Below are positions 1-9,382 of a DNA stretch of 64,000 nucleotides, one piece after another. Below the pieces are notes generated by a model. It saw only the letters and a list, made by a program, of their open reading frames with translations, ran no database searches and had not been told where the DNA came from. Position numbers and translations under genes: made by a program. The stretch's first letter is position 1; every line of letters begins with the position of its first letter. Origin of the DNA: Acinetobacter sp. TR3 (GTDB taxonomy: Bacteria; Pseudomonadota; Gammaproteobacteria; Pseudomonadales; Moraxellaceae); the NCBI RefSeq assembly GCF_027105055.1, contig NZ_CP114264.1, positions 868,001 to 932,000 on the forward strand. Reading direction: 5' to 3'.

Positions 1-729
1 TTTACACTGTACAAATGCTGTACCCAATTGAACAGCAGCAGCACCTAATTTCAACATCGATTTTGCTTGATCACCATTCATAATACCGCCAGCAGCTACG
101 ACAGGTAATTTACAATGTGTTGAGATGAGTTGTACGAGATCACTGGTTTTAATGGCTGCATCAAAAGTTTGATTGAAAATACCCCGATGTCCTCCAGCTT
201 CAATCCCTTGAGCAATAATAATATCAATACCCGCCGCCTCAATAGCTTTGGCCTCGATGAGATTGGTTGCAGAAACCATGGTGATAATTCCAGCTTGCTT
301 TAATGCCTGAATTTGATGAGGGTGAGGAATTCCAAAATGGAAACTCACGGCTTTGGGGCGAGTTTCAAGTACAACATTCAGGAAATCATCATTATCTAAA
401 AAGCTTGGATAAATACAATTCAATTGAGTTGGAGGTTCTGCTCCGAATTTTTCAAACTCAGGACGAATATAGTTAATCCATTGTTGAGCAACTTCTGGAT
501 CGAGTTGTTCTGATTGATGGCAGAAAAAATTAACTTGAAAAGGGTGGTCAGTCAGTTCTTGAGTTTTAATAATTTGTTGTTTTGCTGCCTCTGTTGAATT
601 TGCCCCAAGTCCCAAAGAACCTAAAGCCCCTTGATTAGAAACTTCAGCAGCAAGCTCTGGTGTTGACACACCAGCCATTGGGGAAAGAAAAATCGGATGC
701 TTTATTTCTAATAATTCTAAAATTGACAT
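1..729 (-). CDS. Nitronate monooxygenase / NPD-family flavoprotein (3' end outside window)
   Basis: Reading the minus strand from the ATG at 729 gives an open frame of 243 codons that runs off the left edge. It begins MSILELLEIKHPIF, then SPMAGVSTPELA, the start of an FMN-binding TIM barrel of the 2-nitropropane dioxygenase family. Near the cut end it has AAGGIMNGDQ followed by LGAAAVQLGTAF, the phosphate-binding loops typical of nitronate monooxygenases. The family oxidises alkyl nitronates using FMN and oxygen in the cytoplasm. The C-terminus is missing because of the window boundary, not because of a mutation. The exact substrate cannot be read from sequence; enoyl-ACP reductase FabK is a related family but less likely. 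Confidence 0.85.
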   Translation of the reverse strand, partial: MSILELLEIKHPIFLSPMAGVSTPELAAEVSNQGALGSLGLGANSTEAAKQQIIKTQELTDHPFQVNFFCHQSEQLDPEVAQQWINYIRPEFEKFGAEPPTQLNCIYPSFLDNDDFLNVVLETRPKAVSFHFGIPHPHQIQALKQAGIITMVSATNLIEAKAIEAAGIDIIIAQGIEAGGHRGIFNQTFDAAIKTSDLVQLISTHCKLPVVAAGGIMNGDQAKSMLKLGAAAVQLGTAFVQCK

Positions 730-847
730 GATTTATATACTCTTTAGCTTTTCCATCACCATAACGTAAAAACAAAAAGCCCTGCAAATAATAATCAGTA
801 TTTAATTATTGAATACTAATCTTTTTAAATACCGAATCACACAGGAA

Positions 848-1549
848 TTAAATGGCAGTTACATGGAATAATGAGCCGACCCAACTCGAAAATGCCATGG
901 CTAAAATGCCCCATAAGGTAATACGTAGACTACCTTTTAGCATTGATGTTCGAGCAAAATAACTGGATAACGCTCCCAATAATGCGAGTGAGACGATACC
1001 TGTAATTAAAACTGAGCGAGCGACCCATGAACTTGGGCTGAGTAAAATGGCAAGCATAGGAAGTACAGCACCACATGAAAAGGAAGCAGCAGAAGAGAGC
1101 GCTGCTTGAATAGGATTCGCGGCAGTATTTTCATGTATGCCAATTTCATCGCGGGCATGTGCCCCAAGTGCATCATGTTCTGTGAGTTGTGTGGCAACTT
1201 CATGTGCCAATTCAGGTTTTAGACCTCTCGAAATATAAATTTCAGTCAGTTCTTTCAATTCTGCATGCGGATTTTTTTCAAGTTCAGTTGCCTCAAATTT
1301 TAAGTCTGATTTTTCAATATCTTCTTGAGATTTTACCGAAATATATTCTCCAGCCGCCATCGAGGTTGCACCTGAGATCAGTCCAGCAATACACGTGACC
1401 AAGAGTGTTTGCGAACTCGCACCACTGGCTGCCATCCCCATAATTAAACTTGTGACAGAAATAATGCCATCATTTGCGCCAAGCACGGCAGCACGCAGCC
1501 ATCCTGAGCGTTGTATGACATGGAGTTCTTGATGGTGTGACAAAGACAT
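848..1549 (-). CDS. VIT1/CCC1-family transporter-like membrane protein
   Basis: The 233-residue protein has the VIT-family opening LGANDGIISVTSLIMG near residues 23-38, then a membrane segment, a charged cytoplasmic insert (about residues 70-140, rich in Glu and Lys), and three C-terminal membrane segments. Plant and yeast relatives move Fe2+ or Mn2+ across membranes, and the charged insert binds metal. In bacteria the substrate is usually untested. It is transcribed alone. The start has a plausible purine-rich ribosome site (AGAGAG) upstream. Family assignment is firm; metal specificity is inference. Confidence 0.85.
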   Translation of the reverse strand: MSLSHHQELHVIQRSGWLRAAVLGANDGIISVTSLIMGMAASGASSQTLLVTCIAGLISGATSMAAGEYISVKSQEDIEKSDLKFEATELEKNPHAELKELTEIYISRGLKPELAHEVATQLTEHDALGAHARDEIGIHENTAANPIQAALSSAASFSCGAVLPMLAILLSPSSWVARSVLITGIVSLALLGALSSYFARTSMLKGSLRITLWGILAMAFSSWVGSLFHVTAI

Positions 1550-1715
1550 AATGGCTCTCTTTTTATATATGTAAACGTAATTATTGGGGCAAATAAATGA
1601 ATCATTATGAGCAGAATTTTATGACGATTCATCAACTTAACTTACTTATAAAGTAACTTATTTTAACGATAGCGTGATGATGATTTAGTTATGATATGTG
1701 AATAGTTTAAAATTT

Positions 1716-1946
1716 TTATATGTGTGAAATTGATTTTGTATCAGCTATCGAGTTGGTATTTTGAGTTGAGATCGGCTTTATTGCACCAATATTTAAAAAT
1801 GCGCCTGCAATCAATAACAAAATTAAAAAAATCCAACTGCCTCTGTAACTCGTAGGTAACCATTCATATTCATAAGCAACGATACCCATAAATATTTGAG
1901 CTGCGATAGTCCATAAGATGAGTGCTGGTGCTGGATTCTTTTGCAT
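1716..1946 (-). CDS. Small hypothetical membrane protein (76 aa)
   Basis: I do not recognise this protein. It has two hydrophobic stretches (about residues 8-24 and 37-55) separated by a short aromatic loop (EYEWLPTSYRG), and a polar tail. This is consistent with a two-pass inner membrane protein. It is preceded by only a weak ribosome site, and codon use looks normal for the region. It sits alone between a VIT-family gene and the photolyase gene, both on the same strand. It could be real and genus-specific; existence is only moderately supported. Confidence 0.5.
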   Translation of the reverse strand: MQKNPAPALILWTIAAQIFMGIVAYEYEWLPTSYRGSWIFLILLLIAGAFLNIGAIKPISTQNTNSIADTKSISHI

Positions 1947-2107
1947 AGCTATTTTATTTTAATGAATTCTTTTCTGATTAACTTAACACCATATTAATGT
2001 GGTTTTTGATTGTTTTATGTGATTGATTTGATGAAATGATTTTGTAAACAGTAACATACGGTATGACCTGTTTATTTGTGCGATTAAAAAATGATTACTC
2101 AGCAAAT

Positions 2108-2131
2108 TTATAGCCTTGGTTAAGGCTATAA
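2108..2131 (-). terminator. Hairpin at the end of phrB
   Basis: A 10-bp perfect stem (TTATAGCCTT / AAGGCTATAA) with a 4-nt loop overlaps the phrB stop codon. The T tract downstream on the minus strand is poor, so termination strength is uncertain. Confidence 0.45.
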
Positions 2132-3568
2132 ATATGATTTGAAAGCTTCGATCGCGCGTGCTCTGCTAGTTTTAAGATCAACAATTGGTTTTGGATAATT
2201 GAGATTTTTTGATAAATCTTTTGCATAAGGTTCGTGTATGATTTGTGCATCCAAATTTGCGAGTTCTGGCACCCATTTACGAATATAGTCTCCATTGGAA
2301 TCAAATTTTTGTGATTGGCTAATTGGATTAAATACTCGGAAATAAGGGGCAGCATCTGTGCCTGTAGATGCACACCATTGCCATCCACCATTATTTGCCG
2401 CTAAGTCACCATCGATTAAATGTTGCATAAACCATTGTTCGCCAATGCGCCAATCGATCAATAGATTTTTAGTTAGAAACATAGCGCAAATCATACGAAC
2501 TCGATTATGCATCCAACCTGTTGCGAGTAGCTGACGCATACCTGCATCTACAATTGGAATACCTGTTTGCCCTTGTTGCCATTTTTCTAGATTAACCGGA
2601 TCATCGCGCCAATTGATTTGTTGGGTTGCTGCTTTGAAGGGTAAATGTTTAGAGACTTGTGGAAAATCAAATAAAATATGTTGATAAAATTCACGCCATA
2701 ACAGTTCATCGAGCCACGTTTGTTGACCTTCAGATTGAATAACAAAATCACCGTGCTGTTGTCGAAACAACGCTTGGATACATTGGCGGATGGAAAGTAT
2801 GCCAATATTTAAATAGGTAGAAAGCTGGCTTGTGCCTGATATTGAAGGTAGATCACGAGATACTTTATAGTCCGTTAGATTCTGATCGATGAAATGATCC
2901 AATAAATTATGTGCGTGTGACTCACCGACATTCCAAAGAATCGTAATTGGTGGTTTTATTTTCTCTGCATATTCGACTTGTAATTGATGGATGTCTGTTT
3001 GAGCTAAAGCAGATAAATCTAATTTAATGGGTTGTTGAATATTGGGCATCGGATAGCATTGAGGTAAAGCATGTTGTAAACGTTGGTAGCATGCTTTTTT
3101 AAATGCGCCAAAAACTTGGTAGGGTAGGTTCGATTGATTACGGATAGACGCAAAAGGAAACAGAGTTCGATCATGTAACAGTACGAGTTCTTTTTGATGA
3201 CGATTTAGCTGTTTTTGTACATCGGCATCACGTTTAAGTTCATGAACACCGACCTCAATATTGGCATAAATATTTTGAAAATTAATATGTTCTAATAAGC
3301 GAATAAAGAATTGGGGAATATCGTTCCATAAAGGAATGGTTTGAACGATTAATGGGATATTCAATGTATCCAGTTGTTGTTTTAATTCTTGTAGTTGGCG
3401 TAGATAAAATTCAATTTTAATCGGCGCATCATCATGGCGTTGCCATTGTTCAGGCGATAATAGAACGATTGCGATACATGAGCCTGTTTGAGCCGCATGC
3501 CATAAAGCAGCATGATCATGGATTCTTAAATCTTGACGAAACCAAATCAATTGATAGACATGAGACAT
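2126..3568 (-). CDS. phrB: Deoxyribodipyrimidine photolyase
   Basis: The protein has 480 residues, the usual class I CPD photolyase length. The N-terminus (VYQLIWFRQDLRIHDHAAL) is the antenna-binding alpha/beta domain. The C-terminal half carries the FAD-binding helical domain with WLDELLWREFYQHIL, GIPIVDAGMRQL, GWMHNRVRM and the signature block GGWQWCASTGTDAAPYFRVFNP. It repairs UV-induced cyclobutane dimers using blue light. The ATG at 3568 gives the canonical N-terminus. No partner gene is adjacent. The assignment as photolyase rather than DASH cryptochrome rests on length and the GGWQW block. Confidence 0.95.
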   Translation of the reverse strand: MSHVYQLIWFRQDLRIHDHAALWHAAQTGSCIAIVLLSPEQWQRHDDAPIKIEFYLRQLQELKQQLDTLNIPLIVQTIPLWNDIPQFFIRLLEHINFQNIYANIEVGVHELKRDADVQKQLNRHQKELVLLHDRTLFPFASIRNQSNLPYQVFGAFKKACYQRLQHALPQCYPMPNIQQPIKLDLSALAQTDIHQLQVEYAEKIKPPITILWNVGESHAHNLLDHFIDQNLTDYKVSRDLPSISGTSQLSTYLNIGILSIRQCIQALFRQQHGDFVIQSEGQQTWLDELLWREFYQHILFDFPQVSKHLPFKAATQQINWRDDPVNLEKWQQGQTGIPIVDAGMRQLLATGWMHNRVRMICAMFLTKNLLIDWRIGEQWFMQHLIDGDLAANNGGWQWCASTGTDAAPYFRVFNPISQSQKFDSNGDYIRKWVPELANLDAQIIHEPYAKDLSKNLNYPKPIVDLKTSRARAIEAFKSYL

Positions 3569-3641
3569 AAGCTAACAACCATTACATTTATTAGAAAGAA
3601 ATTAAATATAATTATGATTTTATCTATATCTATGTGAAGAA

Positions 3642-3667
3642 AAAGCAAAGCCGAAGCTTTGCTTTTT
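3642..3667 (-). terminator. Intrinsic terminator downstream of the slyD-like gene
   Basis: AGCAAAGC and GCTTTGCT form a stem closing a 4-nt loop (TTCG on the minus strand), flanked by A and T runs on both sides. It stops minus-strand transcription before phrB. Confidence 0.85.
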
Positions 3668-3687
3668 ATCTAATTCAAAAATATGAA

Positions 3688-4170
3688 TTAGTGGTGGTGA
3701 CCACCTGCACCGTGAACATGACCGTGATCTAATTCTTCTTGAGAAGCATCACGGATTTCAACGATTTCAACTTCAAATGTTAAATCTTGACCAGCAAGAG
3801 GGAAGTTTGCATCAACAATAACGTTTTCGCCTTCAACTGCTTTAACAGTTACGATTTGAACGCCATCATCAGTTTGAGCTTGGAATTGCATACCCGCTTG
3901 GATATTGTCTACACCTTGGAACATTTGAGCTGGAACTTCTTGTACGAGGTCTGGGTTATATTCGCCATAACCTTCAGCAGCTGGAACAGTTACAGTAAAT
4001 TTTTCGCCTACTGTTTTACCAAGAAGTGCATTTTCTAAACCTGGAATGATGTTGCCCGCGCCGTGCAAATATGCAAGTGGTTCACCTTGAGATTGATCAA
4101 GTGTTTCACCCTCAGCGTTTGTTAAAGTGTAGTGGAATGAAACCACGTGGTTATTTGCAATAGCAGTCAT
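3688..4170 (-). CDS. SlyD-like FKBP-type peptidyl-prolyl cis-trans isomerase
   Basis: The FKBP domain starts VVSFHYTLTNAEGETLDQS and continues with YLHGAGNIIPGLENALLGK, followed by an inserted-flap chaperone domain (about residues 65-125) as in SlyD. The tail (DHGHVHGAGGHHH) is histidine-rich and likely binds nickel or other metals. The enzyme isomerises X-Pro bonds and acts as a folding helper in the cytoplasm. I place the start at 4170 (MTAIANN), not 4188, because only this one has a GGA-type ribosome site at a workable distance and because it matches the usual family N-terminus. Length is then 160 residues. Confidence 0.9.
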   Translation of the reverse strand: MTAIANNHVVSFHYTLTNAEGETLDQSQGEPLAYLHGAGNIIPGLENALLGKTVGEKFTVTVPAAEGYGEYNPDLVQEVPAQMFQGVDNIQAGMQFQAQTDDGVQIVTVKAVEGENVIVDANFPLAGQDLTFEVEIVEIRDASQEELDHGHVHGAGGHHH

Positions 4171-4210
4171 GTTGTTTGATCCATTCAATCAATTTAGGTG
4201 TACATCATAA

Positions 4211-4281
4211 AGTGAAAAATAGATTTTGTTGACTATTTTCCACTTTTTGAAACTATTTCGTTATAAATGGGAACGAAATAG
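4211..4281 (-). terminator. Two tandem hairpins after the NDH-2 gene
   Basis: Two inverted repeats lie between NDH-2 and the slyD-like gene. The first is CTATTTCGTT (4253-4262) with AACGAAATAG (4272-4281). The second is AGTGAAAAATAG (4211-4222) with CTATTTTCCACT (4233-4244), which has one mismatch. They probably end NDH-2 transcripts on the minus strand. An operator role for the slyD-like promoter is the alternative, as they lie just upstream of unrelated sequence only on the other side. Confidence 0.45.
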
Positions 4282-4292
4282 AAAATTTCAAC

Positions 4293-5579
4293 TCAATAAA
4301 GTTTAATTTTTGGACGTACACGACGTGTCAGAAAATCTTTCATGGTCAGCATTCCTGCTTGGGTATAACCATGAATATTGGCTTGATGTAATCGATACAA
4401 AGATACATACATTGTTTTGGCAATAAAACCTTGTACGCTTACATCACCGAGTAATTCTCCAACAGCCTGATTACTGCTTAATGAAACCAAAGAGCCTTTA
4501 TCACTGAAATTAAACATAGGTTGAGGTGAACCAGATAAACGAGCGGCCATAGCATCTACCAAGAATGTCGCTTGTTGGCTGGCGACCTGTGCACGTGGTC
4601 CTAATGGAGGTTGACGTGCATCGAGCTGACAATTTGCACAATCCCCAAAGGCAAATACATTTGGATCTGAATAAGTTTGTAATGTCGCATAGACCATTAA
4701 ACGATTAATTTTATCGCGTTTAAAATCTGTAAATGACTCCAAAACTTTAGGTGCTTTGACACCTGCCGCCCATACAGTAATGTCCGAATGCAAAACATGA
4801 CCGTTGCTAAAATAGACATTTGATTCATCGACTTTTTGCACTTTATGTTGCGTCAGAATGTTGATGCCCATTTTTTGTAATTGTTTCGCGCTATGTGTAG
4901 CTGTTTTTTCATTGAGTGCAGGCAAGATACGATCTGAGGCTTCGATCAAGGTAATTTTAACTTGCTTTGGATTAATTTTCTTTAACCCATAACGATAAAA
5001 ATTCTTCGTGGTTTCAATTAGTTCAGCCGCTAATTCAACACCTGTCGCACCCGCACCCACGATACCAATATTCAAGGCACGTTCAGTTGCTTGGTTTTGC
5101 GCTTCAATATAAAGATGGAATAAGTCCTGTTGGAAAATATCGGCTTGTTTGCGACTATCTAAGAAATGACAATTTTCACGTACACCTTCAGTTCCGAAGT
5201 CATTTGAAACTGAACCAACAGCTAATATCAACGTATCGTAGCTGAGACTTTGAATAACAGGAGTATGTTCTTTAGAAAGTTGAGGAGGTGAAATTGTAAT
5301 TTGTTTTTGATCTTTATTTACGTTGATTAATGTTCCGAGAATGAACTCAAAATCATGTTTTTCTGCGTGAGCAAAATAATTGGTTTGTTCTTCGTGAGGA
5401 TTTAGCGAGCCAGCGGCAATTTCGTGTAGGAGAGGCTTCCATATATGCGTGAGATTTTGGTCGATTAGGGTAATTTTGGCTTTCTTTTTCCTGCCAAAAC
5501 GTTCACCTAATTGTGTTGCAAGCTCTAAACCACCTGCGCCACCACCCACAATCACGATATGATGTAAGGTTTTGCTCAT
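4293..5579 (-). CDS. ndh: Type II NADH dehydrogenase (NDH-2)
   Basis: The 428-residue protein opens with an FAD-binding Rossmann motif (VIVGGGAGGLELATQLG) and has a second NADH-binding motif (GIVGAGATGVELAAEL) near residue 170. Between them are the NDH-2 blocks HIWKPLLHEIAAGSL and ILAVGS. A later AFGDCA motif binds FAD. The enzyme passes electrons from NADH to quinone without pumping protons and sits on the inner face of the membrane through a C-terminal amphipathic region. It is monocistronic, with hairpins on both sides. The ATG at 5579 gives the canonical N-terminus. Confidence 0.92.
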   Translation of the reverse strand: MSKTLHHIVIVGGGAGGLELATQLGERFGRKKKAKITLIDQNLTHIWKPLLHEIAAGSLNPHEEQTNYFAHAEKHDFEFILGTLINVNKDQKQITISPPQLSKEHTPVIQSLSYDTLILAVGSVSNDFGTEGVRENCHFLDSRKQADIFQQDLFHLYIEAQNQATERALNIGIVGAGATGVELAAELIETTKNFYRYGLKKINPKQVKITLIEASDRILPALNEKTATHSAKQLQKMGINILTQHKVQKVDESNVYFSNGHVLHSDITVWAAGVKAPKVLESFTDFKRDKINRLMVYATLQTYSDPNVFAFGDCANCQLDARQPPLGPRAQVASQQATFLVDAMAARLSGSPQPMFNFSDKGSLVSLSSNQAVGELLGDVSVQGFIAKTMYVSLYRLHQANIHGYTQAGMLTMKDFLTRRVRPKIKLY

Positions 5580-5601
5580 GATTAACCTAATTATTTTTGT
5601 G

Positions 5602-5629
5602 AAAGGATGGTTGGATTATGCCATCCTTT
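5602..5629. terminator. Hairpin between dacC and ndh
   Basis: AAAGGATGG (5602-5610) pairs with CCATCCTTT (5621-5629). A long T run follows on the plus strand and only a short one on the minus strand. Its likely use is ending dacC messages before ndh. Confidence 0.5.
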
Positions 5630-5675
5630 TTTTCAACATTGTATGGTTAATCTTGATAAAAATAGTAGGTTTTTT

Positions 5676-6995
5676 TTATCCTTGATTCAAAGGATAAAGT
5701 TTAGCAGCTTTGACATCATTTGTTGAAAAAAACGAGCATAAGTTTGCAAACCAAATCATAATTTTTTGAAAAATATTCGCTTCTTCAATTTCCACGTTAT
5801 TTTCAATTTGTAGACTACGAATTAACTGGTTATTTTGATAAACCGTCACTGTGGCCAAATTCATGACTTGCGTCAATGGCGCTGTTAAATGCTGTTCATT
5901 GAGTTTGATATTGACGTGTGTTTTTGTCGTTTCAAGTGGTTCAATGGTTTTGATTTGCTGGTTTGTATCAAGCAAATGTATACGCTGTGTGAGTAAATCA
6001 AAACTATTTAGATCAATTGGTGTCGCTTGATCGTATAAAGATGTTGTTACGATAGTAGGTTGTTGAGTTTCAACTTTGAAAATTTTCAAAGTCGATTTGA
6101 TTACAGGAAGTTCAGCAATTAGCTTTTGCTTTGGAATCACTTCTTCATCGCGTGTGTATGTATAAGCTAAATTCATTAATTTATGCGCGACTTCAGCACG
6201 TTTTAGCGCACTTGGTGTTCCAAGTACTACAACAATCAAACGGCGCTTATCAACATGTGGATTTAGAGTCGGGCGCTCAGCGGTTAAAGCCAAGTTGTAA
6301 CCTGCCGCCTTGGTATAACCTGTTTTTAAACCATCTGCTGTTGGATCCATTTTTAATGCAAGATTCGTTGCACGATGGAAACGTTGGTTATAGCTAAAGC
6401 TTGGCATTTTTGAATAATGTAAATATTCAGGTGTCTCTTTTACAATCGCTTTTGCTAATAAACTCAAATCTGCTGAAGTTGAGTAATGATCTGTCATGGT
6501 GATACCAGCAGGATTACTGAAATGGGTATCTTTCATCCCTAAGGCTTGGGCTTCTTTGTTCATACGCGCAACGAACTGTGGAACACCACCTGAAATTTTT
6601 TCAGCAAGCGTAACCGCAGCATCATTTGCAGACATCACAATTAAGCCTGCCAAAAGCTGATCAACCGAAATTTGTTCACCAGCCTTTAGATACATCTGTG
6701 ATTCATCCCACATGACGGTGCTCACCACAGGTGTTGCGGTTAATACCTCTTCCTTACGTAATTTACCTGCTTCGATTTCTTTCAAAGCAATATAAGCCAC
6801 CATCATTTTGGTGAGCGATGCAGGCGAACGTTGAACATGACTATTATGTTCAGCAATGATTTGACCTGATTGAGCATCTACGATCGACCAAGCTTGCGCT
6901 TCAACCGTTTCAGGAGCGATATTGAGTAAATTAGCATGTACTAAATTGGCACATAACAGACTAAACAACGTAAACAGCGAGAGGAGAAATTTCAC
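5676..6995 (-). CDS. dacC: D-alanyl-D-alanine carboxypeptidase, PBP5/6 type
   Basis: A signal peptide spans roughly residues 1-21. The three active-site motifs of serine carboxypeptidases are present: SLTK at 60-63, SAN at 122-124 and KTG at 224-226. The enzyme trims the terminal D-Ala of peptidoglycan stem peptides in the periplasm. After the catalytic domain there is a beta-rich PBP5 C-terminal domain and an aromatic amphipathic helix (IFQKIMIWFANLCSFF), the expected membrane anchor. At 439 residues it is somewhat longer than the approximately 385-400 usual for the family, because of the C-terminal part. It stands alone, divergent from the M61 peptidase gene. Confidence 0.92.
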   Translation of the reverse strand: MKFLLSLFTLFSLLCANLVHANLLNIAPETVEAQAWSIVDAQSGQIIAEHNSHVQRSPASLTKMMVAYIALKEIEAGKLRKEEVLTATPVVSTVMWDESQMYLKAGEQISVDQLLAGLIVMSANDAAVTLAEKISGGVPQFVARMNKEAQALGMKDTHFSNPAGITMTDHYSTSADLSLLAKAIVKETPEYLHYSKMPSFSYNQRFHRATNLALKMDPTADGLKTGYTKAAGYNLALTAERPTLNPHVDKRRLIVVVLGTPSALKRAEVAHKLMNLAYTYTRDEEVIPKQKLIAELPVIKSTLKIFKVETQQPTIVTTSLYDQATPIDLNSFDLLTQRIHLLDTNQQIKTIEPLETTKTHVNIKLNEQHLTAPLTQVMNLATVTVYQNNQLIRSLQIENNVEIEEANIFQKIMIWFANLCSFFSTNDVKAAKLYPLNQG

Positions 6996-7165
6996 GAGAA
7001 CACCTAGTGCAGCCGATCCAATGGCATGGAAAGCGAAAAAAGCATGCTATGACTTTTTTGTTGCAGAATCCAGCAACTTTTGCCAACAATTAAGACATCT
7101 ACGCATGACTTTGTAAAAAAATGCTAAGCTGTGTGAAACCGTTCCTATTTTTATGATCTAAAACT

Positions 7166-8869
7166 ATGTTGCACTATCAAATTGAGTTTGACGATTATCG
7201 CCAACATCTTATTCATGTCACACTTCGTTTCCTCGCTAATCCGAACCAAGAACTTTGGTTACCGACATGGATTCCTGGCAGTTATTTGATTCGAGAGTTT
7301 TCAAAACATATTGAATCAGTAAAAGCATCTGATGAAGCAGGGCGGTTACTTAGTATTAAGAAAACGGAAAAGAACCGTTGGCGCTTATTCAATACAGATC
7401 ATGAATTGATTACGGTTGAATATGATGTCTATGCTTATGATTTGTCGGTACGTGGTGCGTATGTCGATCAAACTCGTTTATATGTAAACCCCGCTTGTGT
7501 TTGTTTAGGTTTAATTGATCAAGAACAGTCACCATGTGAAGTTGAAATTTTCTTACCACATGAATTAAAACATTTTCAAATTGCAACGGGTTTAACTGCT
7601 AAGAGTTTGGTAAAAGGACGCTATACTTTAAAGGCAGATAACTACGATCAGTTGATTGATAGTCCATTTGAGTTGGCAGAACAAAGCCGTTTTAGCTTCG
7701 AAGCGAATGGTATTCCACATGAATTTGTCATCTCAGGTAAACACACAACGAATTTGACGCGTTTAAAAGCTGATATGGCAAAGATTTGTCAGGCTGAAAT
7801 TGACATGTTTGGTTCAGCACCATTCCAAAACTATACCTTTATGACGATGGCAACGGGCAATAGTTATGGTGGGCTAGAGCATTATAATAGCACTAGTTTG
7901 ATCACACCACGTGATGATTTGCCGAAAGTAGATGAAGCTGAAGAACCGTCTAAAGATTATCAACGTTTCTTAGGTCTGTGTAGTCATGAATACTTTCATT
8001 CATGGTTAGTGAAGTTTATTCGTCCTGAAAACTTCGTCAATTATGACTTAAACAAAGAAAGTTATACCTCTTTGCTTTGGATTTTTGAAGGTTTTACCTC
8101 TTATTATGATGACTTGATTTTGTTGCGTAGTGGCGTGATTTCTCAAAAATCTTATCTGGATTTGCTTAAAGCACAGATTGAGCGTTATTTGCAAAATCCA
8201 GGGCGCTTTATTCAATCCGTTTCAGAATCGAGTTTTGATGCATGGGTTAAATTCTATCGTCAGGATGAAAATTCAAATAATGCGGGAACCAGTTATTACA
8301 ATAAAGGTAGCTTAGTTGCGCTTTGTTTAGACTTGGGCTTACGTTTACGTGGTTCAAATTTAGATGCCTTGATGCGCCGTTTGTATGAAAATACCCAAAA
8401 TGGCATTCAGGTCAATGAACGCACGATTTTTGAATTGTGTAATGAATTGACAGGGGATAACTGGATTGAACAAATTAATCATTTGATTAATACCACTGAT
8501 GAATTGCCATTGGATCAACTATTCCCTGAGTTTGGTTTGAGCTATATCGTTAAAAATGACAAAGCATTACCTTTTGGCTTAAAAGTGCTAGATAAAGCGG
8601 AAGGTGTCATCGTGCAAAATGTTCGCCGTGATAGTGCTGCTGCACAAGCTGGTTTGTCTGCTAACGATGTCATTATTGCGATTGATGGTATCAAAGCATC
8701 AGAAAAGTTGTTGGCGAAGTATGCAAAACAAAAAGGCACATTTACAGTTTATGCATTCCGTCGTGATGAGCTCCTACAGTTTGAACTGCATGCTGGAGAG
8801 AATCCTCTGAATTCGGTTGAGTTAAAAGTTGAGGATCAAACCAAATTAGAGGCTTGGTTGAAAGGTTGA
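7166..8869 (+). CDS. M61-family metallopeptidase with PDZ domain
   Basis: The 567-residue protein has the HEXXH zinc motif as HEYFH at residues 274-278 and a downstream EGFTSYYDD block that provides the third zinc ligand region, as in the glycyl aminopeptidase family M61. The N-terminal domain has the family pattern ELWLPTWIPGSYLIREFS. A PDZ domain lies near residues 480-545 (VRRDSAAAQAGLSANDVIIA). No signal peptide is visible, so a cytoplasmic location is likely. It is monocistronic and followed by a bidirectional hairpin. The physiological substrates are unknown. Confidence 0.9.
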   Translation: MLHYQIEFDDYRQHLIHVTLRFLANPNQELWLPTWIPGSYLIREFSKHIESVKASDEAGRLLSIKKTEKNRWRLFNTDHELITVEYDVYAYDLSVRGAYVDQTRLYVNPACVCLGLIDQEQSPCEVEIFLPHELKHFQIATGLTAKSLVKGRYTLKADNYDQLIDSPFELAEQSRFSFEANGIPHEFVISGKHTTNLTRLKADMAKICQAEIDMFGSAPFQNYTFMTMATGNSYGGLEHYNSTSLITPRDDLPKVDEAEEPSKDYQRFLGLCSHEYFHSWLVKFIRPENFVNYDLNKESYTSLLWIFEGFTSYYDDLILLRSGVISQKSYLDLLKAQIERYLQNPGRFIQSVSESSFDAWVKFYRQDENSNNAGTSYYNKGSLVALCLDLGLRLRGSNLDALMRRLYENTQNGIQVNERTIFELCNELTGDNWIEQINHLINTTDELPLDQLFPEFGLSYIVKNDKALPFGLKVLDKAEGVIVQNVRRDSAAAQAGLSANDVIIAIDGIKASEKLLAKYAKQKGTFTVYAFRRDELLQFELHAGENPLNSVELKVEDQTKLEAWLKG

Positions 8870-8915
8870 TGCAATTGATAGCATTGTATATATCATTAAC
8901 ATAAATCTTCAAATG

Positions 8916-8946
8916 AATGAGGGAACAGATTCAGTGTCCCTCATTT
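8916..8946. terminator. Bidirectional terminator between convergent genes
   Basis: AATGAGGGA (8916-8924) pairs with TCCCTCATT (8937-8945) between the M61 gene and the transthyretin-like gene, which converge here. Confidence 0.7.
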
Positions 8947-8983
8947 GTATATCAAAATTTTAATTAAGATTTTTTGAAAATTA

Positions 8984-9382
8984 TTAGTTACCACGATAAG
9001 TTGAGTATCCATAAGGACTAATCAAAAGTGGAATATGATAATGTTCAAGATTGCCATCCACAGAAAAAATGACAGGAACTTCTGGGAAAAATGAGCTTTG
9101 TTTATTCTTTTGGAACCATTCACCTGTTTTAAAAGTAACTTTGTAAATACCTTTTTGAAGGGCAGCATCTTCAGGATATAACGCTGTGATCCGACCTTGT
9201 TGATTGGTTGTACTTTGGTTAAGCTCTTTCCATTGGTTATTTTCTTGTTTTTCCAAAATAACTTTTACACCCGCTGAAGGAAGTCCATTTTCTAAGTTAA
9301 GCACATGCACACTTAAAGGGTTTTGCGCAAAGCTAAAAGATGAAAGAGAAATGGCTACGCAAGGAATTAAAACTTTTAACAT
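8984..9382 (-). CDS. uraH: Transthyretin-like 5-hydroxyisourate hydrolase, exported
   Basis: The 132-residue protein has a cleavable signal peptide ending near FSFA-Q, then the transthyretin-like fold starting LSVHVLNLENGLPSAGVKV. It ends in YRGN where the family signature is usually YRGS. His in HVLNL, Arg in GRITA and the HYHIPLL block match catalytic positions of HIU hydrolases. The reaction is hydrolysis of 5-hydroxyisourate in purine breakdown. The signal peptide implies periplasmic action. No other urate genes are nearby, so function rests on family membership alone. A ribosome site (AGGA) precedes the ATG at 9382. Confidence 0.82.
   Translation of the reverse strand: MLKVLIPCVAISLSSFSFAQNPLSVHVLNLENGLPSAGVKVILEKQENNQWKELNQSTTNQQGRITALYPEDAALQKGIYKVTFKTGEWFQKNKQSSFFPEVPVIFSVDGNLEHYHIPLLISPYGYSTYRGN

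Noticed and set aside
5651..5695. Hairpin over the dacC stop codon with a T8 run
   Set aside because: The T run is on the wrong side for the minus-strand gene, so it is not a convincing terminator.
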